64,000 bases of DNA. Source: Leptasterias polaris (taxonomy: Eukaryota > Echinodermata > Asteroidea > Forcipulatida > Asteriidae). Under the pieces are notes generated by a model. It was not told the DNA's origin, ran no database searches, and saw nothing but the letters and a program-made list of their open reading frames with translations. Location of the stretch: contig JAZGTN010000025.1 in assembly GCA_037783415.1 (NCBI GenBank), forward strand, positions 2,356,001 through 2,420,000, given 5' to 3'. The position numbers and the translations under genes were made by a program. Below are positions 11,664 to 24,388 of the stretch, piece after piece (the stretch's first letter is position 1; the number at the start of each line of letters is the position of its first letter).

Positions 11664-13162
11664 TACCGTATTTTCCTGCGGATAAGACGCTCGGCGGATA
11701 AGACGCTCGGCGGACAAGACGCAGGACCCTAAAATGACCCAAAAAAAATTCAAACGTCAACAGAAAAGGCGCACCACCGCATAAGACGCATGTTTAACAG
11801 CACACAGAAGAACACCAGGCGCCACCCGGTGTCGGTACATTGACACAAAGACGTCATTTTGTTGCCTTTTGGAGCGTTCACACTATTCGAAGCATGGGCG
11901 TGTAGAGCCATGCAGAAAAGACCAACGTAAATTGATACCGACCTTCGTCCATCCATTCAGCCAACGCTGTGCATTGTTAATAATATGAAGTCCGGCCCAA
12001 TCAGCGGCCAGAAACGATGGTCCACGCACTGTCTGAAGATATTGCAACACGAACCCAGGCCCTCCTAGCCTGAACATCCGAAGTCCCACAACGAGGATCC
12101 TTGCTGATAAAGACAGGTTACCAGTCTAAGTCCCTCCGAGCCAGTAGATGTTGCGCCCTCTACTGGTGACTAATACCAAAACTAGCGTCGCCTTTATATA
12201 TAGGCGCGGCCTACCTTACGCAAATAATCCCGTCACACCCGGGAAGACGTAACAAAATGTTTCATTATATATATTTGTTTAAGTTTTTGTAATTTATTTT
12301 TTTTGTATATAAAATTCTTTTCCATTATTTCAAACCTTTAATTTGTTAATCTCGTTCATAAGATTTTGTTTTAAAGTTCTTTTTATTTATTTCAAACTTA
12401 TAATCTCGTTCATAAGATATTTGTTTAAAACATCTCTCCTCTTCTTTAATAATGTTAGTTTTGTTTTCAAGGATCATTTTTTTATTTGATAAATGAAATA
12501 AACGAAACAGACACATGAACCATCTCTCAAATGAATATTTGAACGTTTAATCAAACAAACGAAAGTGCAATTCGTATAGGTAGGCCAACAAACATTGGTA
12601 CTTAATTATCCCATCCTTAAATAGTACGTCAAGCACACTTCGGAGATATTCTGTACAATAAAAACCCTCAAAGTTCACCACACAATAGAGGTTGGGTGAA
12701 TGCCGTTTGTACAACAGCATTGACAGTAAATCTGATTGCAGCATTTTCGGAACGATTACGCGGCCACACAGAAATACGTTTGTACGACGCCGACGTCTGT
12801 TGGACCGAAAGCACCAACGCATTGCGGCATTGTTGGAATGAAAGCACGGTCATGGGGGATCAACACGTTGCGGCATTGTTGGAATGAAAGGACAGTCTGG
12901 GGGATTGCGGCATTGTTGAAACGAAAATACGGTCTCAGTGTCTGGATAGTTGAGCCTTGTTTGACCGCATTATTGAGTAAGGATTCTTCACACAAAGACC
13001 GTTGATTTGAACTGGACAAAATAAAGGTATTATTTTACGCAGTGATCTTACAAAAAAAATCAATCGTCAGCAGACAAGGCGCATCGAAAGATAAGACGCA
13101 CCGATGTTTTTGGGGTCTAAAAAGTCAGATAAGACGCGTCTTATCCGCAGGAAAATACGGTA
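11664..13162. mobile_element. Non-autonomous DNA transposon, family E, about 1.5 kb
   Basis: Ends are inverted repeats: 'taccgtattttcctgcggat' then 'aagacgc' on the left, and 'gcgtcttatccgcaggaaaa' then 'tacggta' on the right. Sub-terminal copies of 'gataagacgc' repeat inside each end. The interior is GC-richer than the flanks and has a short tandem of 'attgcggcattgttggaatg' at about 12820-12930. I see no transposase motif, so it probably relies on one supplied elsewhere. Confidence 0.8.
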
Positions 13163-13262
13163 GCTCGTTTGGTAGAGTGCAGGTATGTAATCTGAAGGTT
13201 GCAGGTTCAATTCCTGTTCCAGTCAATTCCTGTTCCAGTCAATTTTCCCTTGTTCACCCCAA
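13155..13262 (+). mobile_element. tRNA-derived SINE fragment, type S
   Basis: Box A 'tagctcgtttggtagagtgc' and box B 'ggttcaattcc' are followed by 'agtcaattttcccttgttca', as in the copies at 28035-28345 and 41560-41700. It abuts the right end of element E. Confidence 0.6.
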
Positions 13263-14469
13263 AATTGTAGAAATCTTTTCTCAACTGTCCATTTTTTATT
13301 TTAAACTACCAGCAGAAAACTGAACTGATTTCATTGCTGCAAGTAAGGACTTAATAAACAGTTCTCTGTACATAGAAAGACAGTACAAAATCGCTAGATT
13401 TTGGGGCAATTGAAAATGGTGCCGCATGTGGTTTTCCCATCCTCCCATGTGGTTTTCTCTCATCATAAGTCCCCTATAATCTTCAGGGAAATGTGGTGGA
13501 GCATTGATTGAATGTGGGTATGCTCCTTGGACTGTCTGTAGACAAGGAGCTTGAGGAAGTGGGACGGGGTGACCATTGATCAAGATGAATGGGATCAAGT
13601 CATGTTTGCATTGATCAGGGGGGTGGTGGTGGTGTTTGGGGGGAAGTAGTTGAGGGGTGCTCCTTTATACAGCTACTTATTTCTTAGATTTTTTTTTCAA
13701 AAGTTTTCAATTTGAAGTGGATTGGTGGAGTGTGAAATGTCCAAGCTCGTACAAAGTTTTGGAAAAGTACTTATTATAGAGACCGTCAATACCAACGTGA
13801 AAGTATGGTGGTGAATATTGACTTTCAAGTTGATTAATTTTTAGTCAAAACGCTGATTGGCTAAACAAAAAGATAATTCCAGTGCCAAGCCAGTACCAAT
13901 CCAAATTAAATAATGTACATAATTTTCTTTGAAGTCAAGACTCAAGTAAAAAACAGAAGTCCTTGATGGTCAGGCCATGACGATGGGACAGGGTTAATAT
14001 TGGTGATGATTTCGGGCTGTAATGGGGAGAGCAACGGTAGGGGGTTATAGTCACAACTTGAAAGGGCCCAAGCATTTTCAAAATATTAAAATTATTGAAA
14101 TGAGTCAAGAAGCAAATCCAATCCATTTAGTGGAATGATTGAGAGGGTCAGTTAACCAGAGGCCAACCACTTCTGTCAGGAAAGTGTGCCAAATTACCCA
14201 GAAAATCTGTGCCAAGTCTTCTGCTGCTGAGGTCGTGGCCCTCTGGCAAAGTCCCAGGGGGGTGGTCCTGGTGTCTCCAAAAACTCTAAATCCGATCTGA
14301 TATCAAAATGTAATTCACATGTGGTGTAAAGTCTCTCTGTCTTTTTGTATGCCTGCTTTGAAAAGGGGATTTGGAAATTAGAGTCCTTTTCAAACAACAC
14401 TGAACTTTCTTTGGAAACAAAGTTTAGAAATGTATGCACGTCCCTTCCATGTTCACTTTGTAATATTTC

Positions 14470-14562
14470 AGTTCTTAGCCTTGTCCAAGGTGGTTGAATT
14501 ACTTGCAGAAAATTTCACACTGCAGGAAGCCTTGCCCTAAACAAAGAGATTTGGACAAGGCT
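14470..14562. repeat. Small inverted-repeat hairpin
   Basis: 'ttagccttgtccaagg' at the left pairs with 'ttggacaaggctag' at the right, with a loop of about 60 nt. It looks like a very short MITE. Confidence 0.5.
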
Positions 14563-15616
14563 AGTCAATTCCATGCACAAACTTTTAAGAACTTTCTTCG
14601 CGGCATCGAGGTTAATAACAAGTCCCCTTGATCCATTAAGCAAAATTAGTAGTCCCGGCTGATTTCCTACCTTCTGTCGAGGTAGTAGTTAATAAGCAGG
14701 ACAGTTCTTTTCAAAACTGAGAAGTCTCCCGAATTCTGAAAAATCTCCTTCGCGGCAGTAGAATATAAAGTAAGACAAGTTCTTAAAAGAACATAATCTA
14801 CACAGCAGGTAGATATACGCATGGTGTTACCACAAACCAAATATACATTGATACTTCACCATGTAATGCCTCAAATCCCACATACGTTCACAAACTTGAT
14901 ACAAACGAAATCGCTTCTGTGTTACATGGTATTTTGTGGAAGAGAAATGTTAGAAAATGAAGAAAATTTACCTGGTTCATTGTTTTTTTGGTTTATTGTT
15001 ACTAGTTTTTACAGTTTGGTTTGCTGTATGTACACAGATCAATAAACCTTGGAAGAAGGGTGTAACACACAAACCATTCACACTGTCACTTTTAAAATGT
15101 GTCCATAAACTCACAAAATTACCCAGGAGTAGAATTGGTTTTGAAATTGTTTCATCACAAAAGGCAATTTACAGGTAACCAGTTCCAGACAAGAAGGATA
15201 AACTCCTGCATTTTAATTTTCATAGAATAGGTAACAGTAAGACAATGTCCCTTGACCCTCGTTGAACTGAAGCGTTCCCTTTACATGCCATGCAAATGGT
15301 GCTAGAAAAAAGAACAAAACTTGCCTGTGATTGAGAGGTAGCTTTTGAATGCCTGTTCAGGGTTTCCGCTCTACTTGTCCCAGCTGTTAACCTGCATCAA
15401 AAGTTACCACACTATTGTTTTACACCCACATTTTTATTGTTGGTGCCTGGTAACAGATTTAATTCTGTCTTATGCTTGGTTATGGTGGTCTCTCCCTGCC
15501 TCCCCCCATCCCTTTAACAACCACATCAAATCTCTGGTCACCCTGCTAGACTCACCAGGGGTGAGAAATTTCAGAATCTGAATTCAGACTTTTTAATGTT
15601 TGCCTGGTAAAAAAAG

Positions 15617-16514
15617 TACCGTAATTTCCTGCGAATAAGGCGCATAAGGCGCTGAACCTCAAAATTACCTAAATAATATTCAAGGGTTAGCAGATAAGGC
15701 GCCTCGCCGCATAAGGCGCTACATATCTTCTACAGAACACACACTCGCAAAGTCTCGTACCGCTTGTACATCGACACATACAGGGGTCATTGTGATGGTA
15801 TAAGCACACTTACCATAGCGCAAAGGGATCGTAATTTTGTAGTCACGAAGACGAGTAAAACATCACTGCTATTTTTTCATAATTATTTTTTCCATGATTG
15901 TTTTAAAGATTTTTCCTTAAACCATAGATTTACAGTTTTTCGTTTTACACAACGAGCGCGTGCAGAGAAACGTTTTCCCAAAGTTTCCCAATCAATTGGC
16001 TGCTAGTCTTTGTTACTCTCTTTTTAACTCGACAATACATGCAAGAACCAACGAACGCTAGAGGGCGCTTTCTTAATAATGCTTTCAGAATAGGAACGTA
16101 CGCCCTCTGTTGGCAAAATGCACGATAACAAAACATACAAAAACGACTTGTTTTATGAAGACTAGTACCTGTCATGTGATATAGCAGTGTACTGTGTCAA
16201 CATCGATCGTCGCTCATTCACGATGTCATTGTTATTATTGTGGGCAGCAGTATGGCCAGTAACTTCGTTCTTTGGTAAGTTTCGTCAAAAATGTTAACAG
16301 TGTAGGTTTTATTTTAAGAAAAATGTGACATGCAGAATTACCCTGGACGAAATAAAGGAACTATTTTGCAGTATAAATGTAAGATTTCACATAGTAATCA
16401 TCACAATGAACTCAATCAAAATCAGATAAGGCGCATCGGAAGATAAGACGCAGTGACTTTTTTTTACCTTCGAAAGTCAGATAAGATGCGTCTTATCCTC
16501 AGGAAATTACGGTA
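15617..16514. mobile_element. Family-E transposon, second copy, about 0.9 kb
   Basis: Left end 'taccgtaatttcctgcgaat' then 'aaggcgc'; right end 'gcgtcttatcctcaggaaat' then 'tacggta'. Same terminal architecture as 11664-13162, with a different and shorter interior. Confidence 0.8.
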
Positions 16515-16683
16515 GCTGTTATTTTCTTCAGATTTGTATGAATAAATTCTGCTTTTTAAACCGCATTGGGAAGAAATTCTGCCTTTTAAACTGCATTGTT
16601 AGTGCTGAAGATTCTCTTCCCAAAAGCTCTTTCGAAATCTGCAACTCCAGGGTTTAGCAAAAGGTGGACATGCCATCATTCAT

Positions 16684-16968
16684 CAGGCATACAATTTCTC
16701 AGGATTTTTCCTGGTGTCGGGTTTTTCTTTAAATCTCCTTGAGCCTTTAAATTTGTCTTTAAAGAAATAAAGCAGTCACCAAATGGAGAAAGAGACAGTC
16801 CTTCCACATTGTGTCCAAACTTGTAGTTTTCTATTTCTGGTGATACACTAAGTCTGTAAACCTCCTGAGTGGTAACATCTGGGAGGTTCTAGGTCTAGAA
16901 TAAGGAGGAACCCAGGCCTGTGAAAACATTTCTGGAATTTTCACATTTGTCAAATCTTATCCTTGATT
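16684..16968 (+). repeat. Dispersed repeat family J
   Basis: Shares 'atttctcaggattttt', 'gagaaagagacagtcc', 'ccacattgtgtc', 'agtctgtaaacctcctga' and 'ttttcacatttgtcaaatct' with 1708-1990 in the same order and strand. Confidence 0.7.
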
Positions 16969-17953
16969 CATTCAGGTCTCCTAACACTAAAAATGCTTTA
17001 GACCTTTTTGTCTGCAGTGACTCTCACCCCTGACTCTCAGCTGAACATTTTCTTGGAGACTTGTTAAATTTGGTTGTGTTGTCATTTAGCCTAAAAGAAA
17101 GACTCTGCTGGGGTCAAAATATCAGGCCCTTTTTTGGTTTTGCATTTATATCATACCATATGTCCTTTTGGTTGGTAAGTAGTGTGCTGATTTTCTATTT
17201 TCTCAAAGTTTTGTTTTGGCACCTGTCCAAGAGCATTGTCTGAGTTCATTGTTTTCCTTCCAGGAATGACTCTTTATGTGTATCATGTTTGTTGGTGACA
17301 TTTTTGATGACATCATGTCTGTTCCAATAGAAATAGAACTTGACTTTACGGTACATCTGTAGGTCCTCCTCTAGAGCTGCTATATATAGACAGTTATTAT
17401 ACCTGTCAACATCTTGAACCATGTTCCCTGTATCCAATACAGTAGTGAATGCTAATAGTCATTGCACAAAAAGGAACCAGACTATTTGTTGATCTTCCAG
17501 CCTCGGTTTGGTTACAATGATTTGGATTGGAGAAAATACAAGATGGCCACTCCATGATAGCAGTCTGTTGGAATCCTTCGTAGTAAAAGTGGTTGGATAC
17601 AAGTGCTTAAAAATTGTACTCGGTATCATTTTTTCCCAATCAGCTAAGCGAATGACAACAATTATTCTATACTTTTACATACAATGTAAAGACAACCAAT
17701 GTAAATTAAGTAAAATTTGTCCTTGATTTGCCTGGTAGACAAACATGCACAAAATTGTGGGTTGTTCGAAGTTCACATTTGTTATCCCCTCCTAAACAAA
17801 TCTCCGCTCCAAAACAAATTCAAAAGCCCAAGTTTAAAAATTTGTATTCCTAAAATTCATAGTGGACTGGATGTAATCACACTTTACAGGGGAAGATGTC
17901 AGTGAACTTGTTGATCACAGAAAAACAAAATCTCTTTGCTGGGTATCTGCTCT

Positions 17954-17977
17954 CCCCCCCCCCCCCCCCCCCCCCCC
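17954..17977 (+). repeat. Poly-C tract (24)
   Basis: The longest homopolymer C run in the window, on the sense strand inside intron 4. Confidence 0.85.
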
Positions 17978-20900
17978 TTCCCCCAAATAAAGAAAATCAA
18001 ACACAACATTTTTAAATTACAAATCGTGTACCATAATACTAACAGTTAACACTATTCAGAAAGAAAATGTCAGTGAACTCGGCCTTCACAGTCAAACCTT
18101 CTCTTCGTGTAACTTGATTCCCAAATTCTCCCCAGCATAAAGCTCCACTGGCAAATTTGATTAACGAGTGTTGACACGCGTCCCACTGTTTGGGAAAACG
18201 TTTGCGGACCGACCGCAACATCCTTTTGTTTGCAGGCCCCGAGAAAAGAATAAAGTTGCTGCCAGGTTTTGTTGCTTCCTAGTGTGATGGCGACAGCAAC
18301 TATTAAACTGCTGCTATTGAGCCCATAAATTGAATTATCTGCTACCCATTGCGTCACAAAACATCCCTTATCACCAGGTTTATAAGGAGCATTGTTGATG
18401 TTTTGTTCTGGTCTTCGGGACAGGATGGATACAAATTTGCAATGTCTGAGGGCTTGGCTCTCACTCACTGTGCATTTAATTCAATCCTCCTAATTTATTT
18501 GAACTCGCAGTTCTTTGTCATGGGAGGGGAGGATACAAGAGGACAAGGAACCTCGTTGTTAAATAAGACTTGAAGGTTCTCATGGTGGAAAAACAATAAC
18601 ATAAGAAAATTGCGGTGGCACCATGTACATATAGTTAGATCTCTCTTTTGAGTAATTGTGGTTCTGAAATGAAACCTGTGGGCTCTAATGTTTCGGACAA
18701 TATACTGTGTTCGTCAGTGTTGGGTACATGATGCCTCGGTCTTCTGAGCTACAGTGATTAAGTTTGCCTTTTTGAGGCATCCCTGGTTCATGACCAGAAA
18801 CATTAATAACTGTAATGTAACACTGGGAGTGTGACAAGATTATAGCTTATGGTAATAATAATAATAATAATAATAAAAAACATTGGAAATTTCTTAAATA
18901 AAAAAAATCTAAAATTTTCTACTGAAAAAGTTTAAGGACCAAATTCAAGATTTGTTTCTTCTTCTCGAGACAGTGACATTCAAGTCAAATTCGATACATT
19001 ATTTAAACCTTAAAGCACATGTGTAACATTGTAATTGTCAAAGACTTGTATCCACACTTTGACCCAACATATACATGAAATAACAAACCTGTGAAAGTTT
19101 AAGCTCAATCGGTCCTTGGAGTCAGGAGAAAAAACCTTGAATGTTTTTCGCTGTTTTCAAACATTGAGTTTTTGACTTGCAAGACCAAAACTAACCGTTT
19201 TACTTATTTCTCCCATTCCCACCATGACCATCTTAAATACCATTTAAGTTGTGTGCAAATCAGTTAACAAATTTATATGTTTACTCTTACCAATGTTATG
19301 CACACCCTTTATTATCTAAAAGTAAAGTGAAATAATAAACAACATCAAATCTCAAACTAACTGACTAATAAACATCAATTGAAAAACCTTCTAAGGAGGG
19401 AAGAAGAAAAAGTAACGTTCTTCAATGTAAACTCTTAAAAATCAGTTTATTTTGTTACAACAATGCAATACCAAATGGGAAAACAAAAAAGTTATATGGT
19501 ATTTTATGATGTGGAAATAGTCTGGCCTCAAACTTTATTTCATCATCCTTGAGACAATTAATAACTCAGTAGGGGGTTGGAACTGGGATAACTGGTTTGG
19601 GTTTCTGGCACTTCAACTGTTCAGAAATGGATATCCCACTTGTGTGATCTTGGGAACACATTACATCACGTTGAATGCTTTGTCTGGAAAACAATTAAAA
19701 TAGCATGTGAGTTTGGAGTCAAACACTTGGTCCTCCCTGCTCCCAAGAGTCTCCAGTGTTGTGGGCCACACAGAACGAAGGCGGTGATCTGTCAGATGGA
19801 ACTCTTGGCACTATGTCTGTAGGAAGCTGGTCTTGCACAATAAAGTGTGATCAACATTGGGAATATGTTATTTTGAAATCCTCTATCTTAAAAATTGAAA
19901 TAAGGTAAACAATTTTGATAATAATGGTGCATCAGTTGTTGTAGCCGTTGTCTCTGGCACTTGTCATGATCATACTTCTGCAAGGCAGTTAAACAACATT
20001 TTTTTCTCTCTACATTTTGACTCCTCCCAATAAGTATGAACGTTTACTGGTTAAATGTGTTAAAAAGATTTCTTGTTAAGGGTGCAACCAACTTGAACTC
20101 AAACTTGAAGATTGAAATAATAAATATTAAAGGTTTAGTATCAAGGTTTTAAATATTCAGCAACTAATTTAAAGTTTGATTTCAAAATTACAAAATGCCA
20201 TTGTTTCTCGAAACGAACATTTTATCACGTTCCTGCGTTTGTACTACGTGTAAAACGAATTCCATGAGGACTCGGCAAAGAATGCTGATCGCTATTGTCG
20301 ATGGAAACTAGTCACGGTCTGTCTGCTTTCTGGTATGAAAGACGAAGTCGCTACTTTACGACTTAAAAATACATGTTGATAAAAAAGGATTGAGAGTGTG
20401 TCGTGTGGGGTTAATCAGAAGTAGGGTGGCTTAAAGATAGTACCTCAGGGATAGCGAGGAAGTTTCCTTTTAATGGAACATTTAGGTCATCAGGTTTATT
20501 TTTAAGGATGGTTTTCAGATTGAGGCAGGCATGTTATTCTTCCTAATTTAGTCTGATGTTAAGAAGCCTGATCAAAAGTCTATAAAAGCCTACATGTACA
20601 GTACTATACATGTAGGTCAGCACTTGAACTGACCAGAATTGTCCTTCTTTTTTTCCCTGAGGGCCAAGTATTCTGCCTGGATAGAGGGTTGGAATGAGAC
20701 TGCCATTGCTGGGGTGCTCCCAGTGCAAGGATTGGTACACTAAACATGGAAAAACTGTTGTATTTTTTACTTTTTATGCGAATTAGGCGTCTTGCTCAAT
20801 GATTTACACAAGGACAGCATAACACAACAAAGGAGAACACTGACCATAAATATTTGAAACTAAAAAACATCATATGAATATTGAAAATGGTGCAAACAGA

Positions 20901-21308
20901 AGGTGAGGTCTAAAAAGGGTGTGTACAACATTGGTAAGATTTAAAATATAAATGTTCACAGATTTGCACATAACTTACATGGTATAAAGATGGTCATGGT
21001 GGAAAACTTCCCTTGAAATAGTTTTGCTTGAAATGCTATAGTTTTAAGGAAATTAGCAAAACAATTAGTCTTTATCACCCGTGATAAAATCCAATGTTTG
21101 AAAACAGTGAATATATATATAATTTTTGTTTTACTGTTTTCTCACGACAGACTGATTTAGTTTAAACTTTCACATGTTTGTTATTTCATGTATATGTTAA
21201 GTCACATCAAGTGTGGATACTGGTCTTTGACAATTCCCAATGTTGTAATGTGCTTTAAGTGTGATAGACACGGAAACTGCACGATCAGGTTTAAAATGCA
21301 CTACACCA

Positions 21309-21690
21309 GCAGGGCTCGAATTTTACACTGGACCACAGGCCCGAGGCCAGTAATTTTAGTGTCGGGCCAGTAAACTTATGACCTAACAAGTCCGATGGTC
21401 TTGTGTTTTTCAATTGAATAACAGAAACACATTATGTTCAAGTGTTGACTTTGGGTCTAATAAATTATCTTTCAATTCTATGAGTAATCAAGTATACTCT
21501 TCCCTTACTTGTCTCAGTTCTGGTTCATATAAAAGCAGTTAAATGCATGTTAAACTGTGGCAGCAAGTTTTTTTTTCTTCACATTTTGAATCTGGTCTTG
21601 TAAAAAAATGTCTGGTCCAGTAAAGATTTTGAGCTACAAGCCCTGTAGTCTTGTGGATTTTCTCCCCAAATTCGAGCCCTGACCAGCAAG
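21309..21690 (+). mobile_element. Family-K element with short TIRs
   Basis: Begins 'agggctcgaattttacactg' and ends 'caaattcgagccctg', so the termini are inverted. A second copy is at 22670-23044 (+), and fragments are at about 28566-28690 (-) and 31266-31336 (+). Confidence 0.65.
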
Positions 21691-22669
21691 GGGTTTTTGT
21701 TAGAAATTTCAGTAATCACTTTCTGTTTAGTTGCAAATAATTGATAAAAATGTTCTATGTCATTCAGCCATGCTGTCCTGCAGGGTAAATTGTGTAAATC
21801 GTTGAGAAAGCCACTTAGTTCGCAAAAAACTAAAAGAGACACACAATTTTCTGTGTCTATGTACGTACAAAACCTTGCGCTGCCTGCACCCCAGCAATGG
21901 CTGCGTGGCGTGCACCACTTGCGCATATGGATTGGTCTATATTGATGAAGTATCCCTTTAGTTATCCATTACACACAATGTACATCACCCAGTCTCCATC
22001 AATACAAGAACCTGCTTAACGGGGTCAATGTCCTGATCATTGAACAGGGGTGACACATAACCCCCCCCCCCCCCACCACTACCCTCCAAACAGGAGCCTT
22101 TTTATTGCCTCCCCTAATCAAAAGTTGATCCCTTTTTATTGGAAACAGAAATGTGATTTCCACATTGTGCTACTTCAATTATGCAAAGCTGCAGTTCAGT
22201 AGATTGCCCAATTTCCTGTTTCGCTTGAAGAAGGTTTTCTCATAACTAAGATAATAACCTGTGTCTGGATTTGTTTTTAAAGTTTCACTTACTCCTGAGT
22301 AGAGCTCTCAGTATTGTAAAACTTTTTACTGGAATGCAGATTTTTTGTTTGCAACCTCAAGCAGAAAAAGAGTACCTGAATTGAAGAAACTAATTGAAAG
22401 ATTTCATGTTGTGCATTGACAATCATAGTGGATTAATTTTGTTGGTCACCCTTAATTCAATAATGACATTAATAATATTAACTATGCAAAAATTGGACAG
22501 TATCCGAGAATGGTTAGGTTGTGGAACCACCAAACTGAAAGCAGCAGCACTGGAAAGACGGGCTGTGGTAGGAGCGGTACCAGTGAATCAAGCGGGGTAC
22601 AATTTGAAAAGGAGACCATGGGCCTTTGTCCAAAAGTAGCAAATGTCATACGTGTCTCAATACCCCCAG

Positions 22670-23044
22670 GGCTCAAAATTTACACTGGACCGCAGGCTTG
22701 AGGCGATTGGTTTTAGCATCGGGCTAGTATGCCCATGCCCAGATGAGTCCTGCACTTGTGTGTTTTTCAATTGAATGATAATTCCTCACTGGGTAATATC
22801 TTTAGTTTATAAAAAGAATAATGTTAAAATGTTGACTTTGAGTGTAATAAATATATCTTTCAATCTTGCCGAGTATTTAGGTGTACTTTCCCAAACAACA
22901 AGTTAGATAAATTTTCTCTTAATAAATGCCTTTTCAAATAGAACATTGTTCAACTGTGTTCAGATTTATTTTTTCTTTCTCATTTTGATTTTGGTCTTGA
23001 AGCAGCCCTGCTATCTTGTGAATTTGTACCCAAAATTTGAGCCT
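22670..23044 (+). mobile_element. Family-K element, second copy
   Basis: Begins 'agggctcaaaatttacactg' and ends 'caaaatttgagcctgg'. It shares 'gtgtttttcaattgaatga' and the internal order with 21309-21690, and lies 90 bp upstream of exon 5. Confidence 0.6.
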
Positions 23045-23130
23045 GGTCTCCTACATGTACACCATCCATGTCCTGGGAAATGAAAGGGTAAAACTAAAAG
23101 TAATATGCTTCGATGATGTTAAATTTACAG

Positions 23131-23381
23131 ATATTCGGTGATGGCAATACTCCAGTACAAGTCCTGGTCAACCAAGGAGGCAGTACCCCAAACACATCCT
23201 ATACTGTCACCCCAGGTTCCCCACTCACTTGGAACCACACCTACCCGCACCCAGGGGTATACCTTGTTCATCTGTGGGTCAGTGGGGCAGGGGAAGAGGT
23301 AACAATGCAGACAATAGTCGTGATGGAAACAAAGGTCAGCGGAGTTGAGCTTGCTGGTCCGGCAATTAGCAAGTTCTATGG
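23131..23381 (+). CDS. PKD1: Exon 5: second half of a PKD module
   Basis: 251 nt, phase 0 in, phase 2 out, between 'aaatttacag' and 'gtgagt'. It opens with IFGDGNTPVQVLVNQGG, the GDG loop that completes exon 4's module. It then has LTWNHTYPHPGVYLVHLWVS, the H-x-Y...G-x-Y closing strands, and starts the next module with VSGVELAGPAISKFYG. Confidence 0.93.
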
Positions 23382-24234
23382 GTGAGTTGGTCCATTTTTA
23401 AAATTTGAGAACGTTCAGGGAATCGGGGAATCGCTGACGATAATCATGGAAAGGTTCAAGCTCTATAGGTTAAACTAGGGGCTGATCCATGTAATCTGGA
23501 CTGACCTTTTCACACTACAACATTCTAACACAGTTTTGATCGTGTAGAGCGCTCGATCCGTGTCGAAATTTACCCTGCTCGGGACGCCATGTCTAAAATT
23601 TCAACATGTGTCGAAATCCTTAGATTGAATGCTCCTGGGTTTATTTTCGATCCATGTTGAGTGTGAATGGCGCCATCCGCACACATTTAGGACCCTGGCA
23701 GTGTGAAACGATCGCACAATACATGGATCGAAAGTTACGCTTGTAACCCACAAACTGATGTTGCGCAGAGCTAGTTTTAAAGCAGAGCGAATTTAAACCA
23801 TGTTGAAATTTTACCGAGTCAATGCGTAGTTGTGTGAAAAGGCTTTATGTCTGGCATGTCGTGGCAGGAAGATTTATAAATTGTGCCATTGATTTCCACT
23901 AAAGTCAATTGCAGATAACTATTCCAGATGGTTCCTCACAATTTTTCCTGATTTTAGGATTTTCTCAAACCCTCTGTTAGCTTTTAAATTTTCTTGAAAG
24001 AAGTGAAGCAGTCACCAAATGGAGAAAGAAATAGTCCACATTGTGTCTAAACTTTTAGGTTTGTATTTCTGATGATTCACAGGCTGTCAACTGTACCATC
24101 TGAATCAGATAATATACAGGATGCTTGAAGGTTTTTGTTGTTACCCTTTTTTTTATTTTATTTTATTGTTTTCGTACAGTGGAAAATCTTCAATGACAGA
24201 ATAGTATCATGGTTTTCATGTTTTATTTTTTCAG
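23382..24234. other. Intron 5 with a hairpin element and a family-J piece
   Basis: Between 23505 and 23850 the arms 'ccttttcacactacaa' and 'tagttgtgtgaaaagg' bracket a GC-rich inverted-repeat element. A partial family-J copy follows at about 23936-24115. Confidence 0.55.
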
Positions 24235-24388
24235 AACTGTTACCTCTCAGTCTTGGGAAGTTAAGCCGTCATCAGGTACCAATATTTTATACACCCTGAC
24301 GGTTACGCCGATTGAGACAGACTATTCCGTCGCACTCGTTGGATCAGTGGAGACAACTATTGTTCAAGTAGCTGGCTCACACACAAAT
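24235..24388 (+). CDS. PKD1: Exon 6: PKD-like module core
   Basis: 154 nt, phase 2 in, phase 0 out, between 'atttttttcag' and 'gtaaga'. It encodes TVTSQSWEVKPSSGTNILYT, then LTVTPIETDYSVALVGS, ending in AGSHTN. It lies between the opening strand in exon 5 and the closing strands in exon 7 (HGPGSYNITLQASN). The fold is degenerate, with no W-x-F...GDG core. Confidence 0.85.

Larger units (their letters stand above)
10300..23130. other. Intron 4, 12.8 kb, almost entirely repeats
   Basis: No coding exon is visible and exon 4 joins exon 5 directly. Contents: SINE (10670-10975), large TIR element E (11664-13162), SINE piece (13155-13262), small hairpin (14470-14562), second E copy (15617-16514), family J (16684-16968), poly-C (17954-17977), an AAT microsatellite near 18853, family-A relatives near 18990-19300 and 21030-21270, and family-K elements (21309-21690, 22670-23044). 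The part from 19300 to 20990 is AT-rich with nothing recognised. Confidence 0.7.

Noticed and set aside
12547..13019. Overlapping ORFs on both strands as a gene within element E
   Set aside because: They overlap on both strands across a short tandem repeat and show no known domain.
18070..18468. 132-residue antisense ORF in intron 4
   Set aside because: No recognisable domain, no splice or start context, and composition resembles the intron around it.
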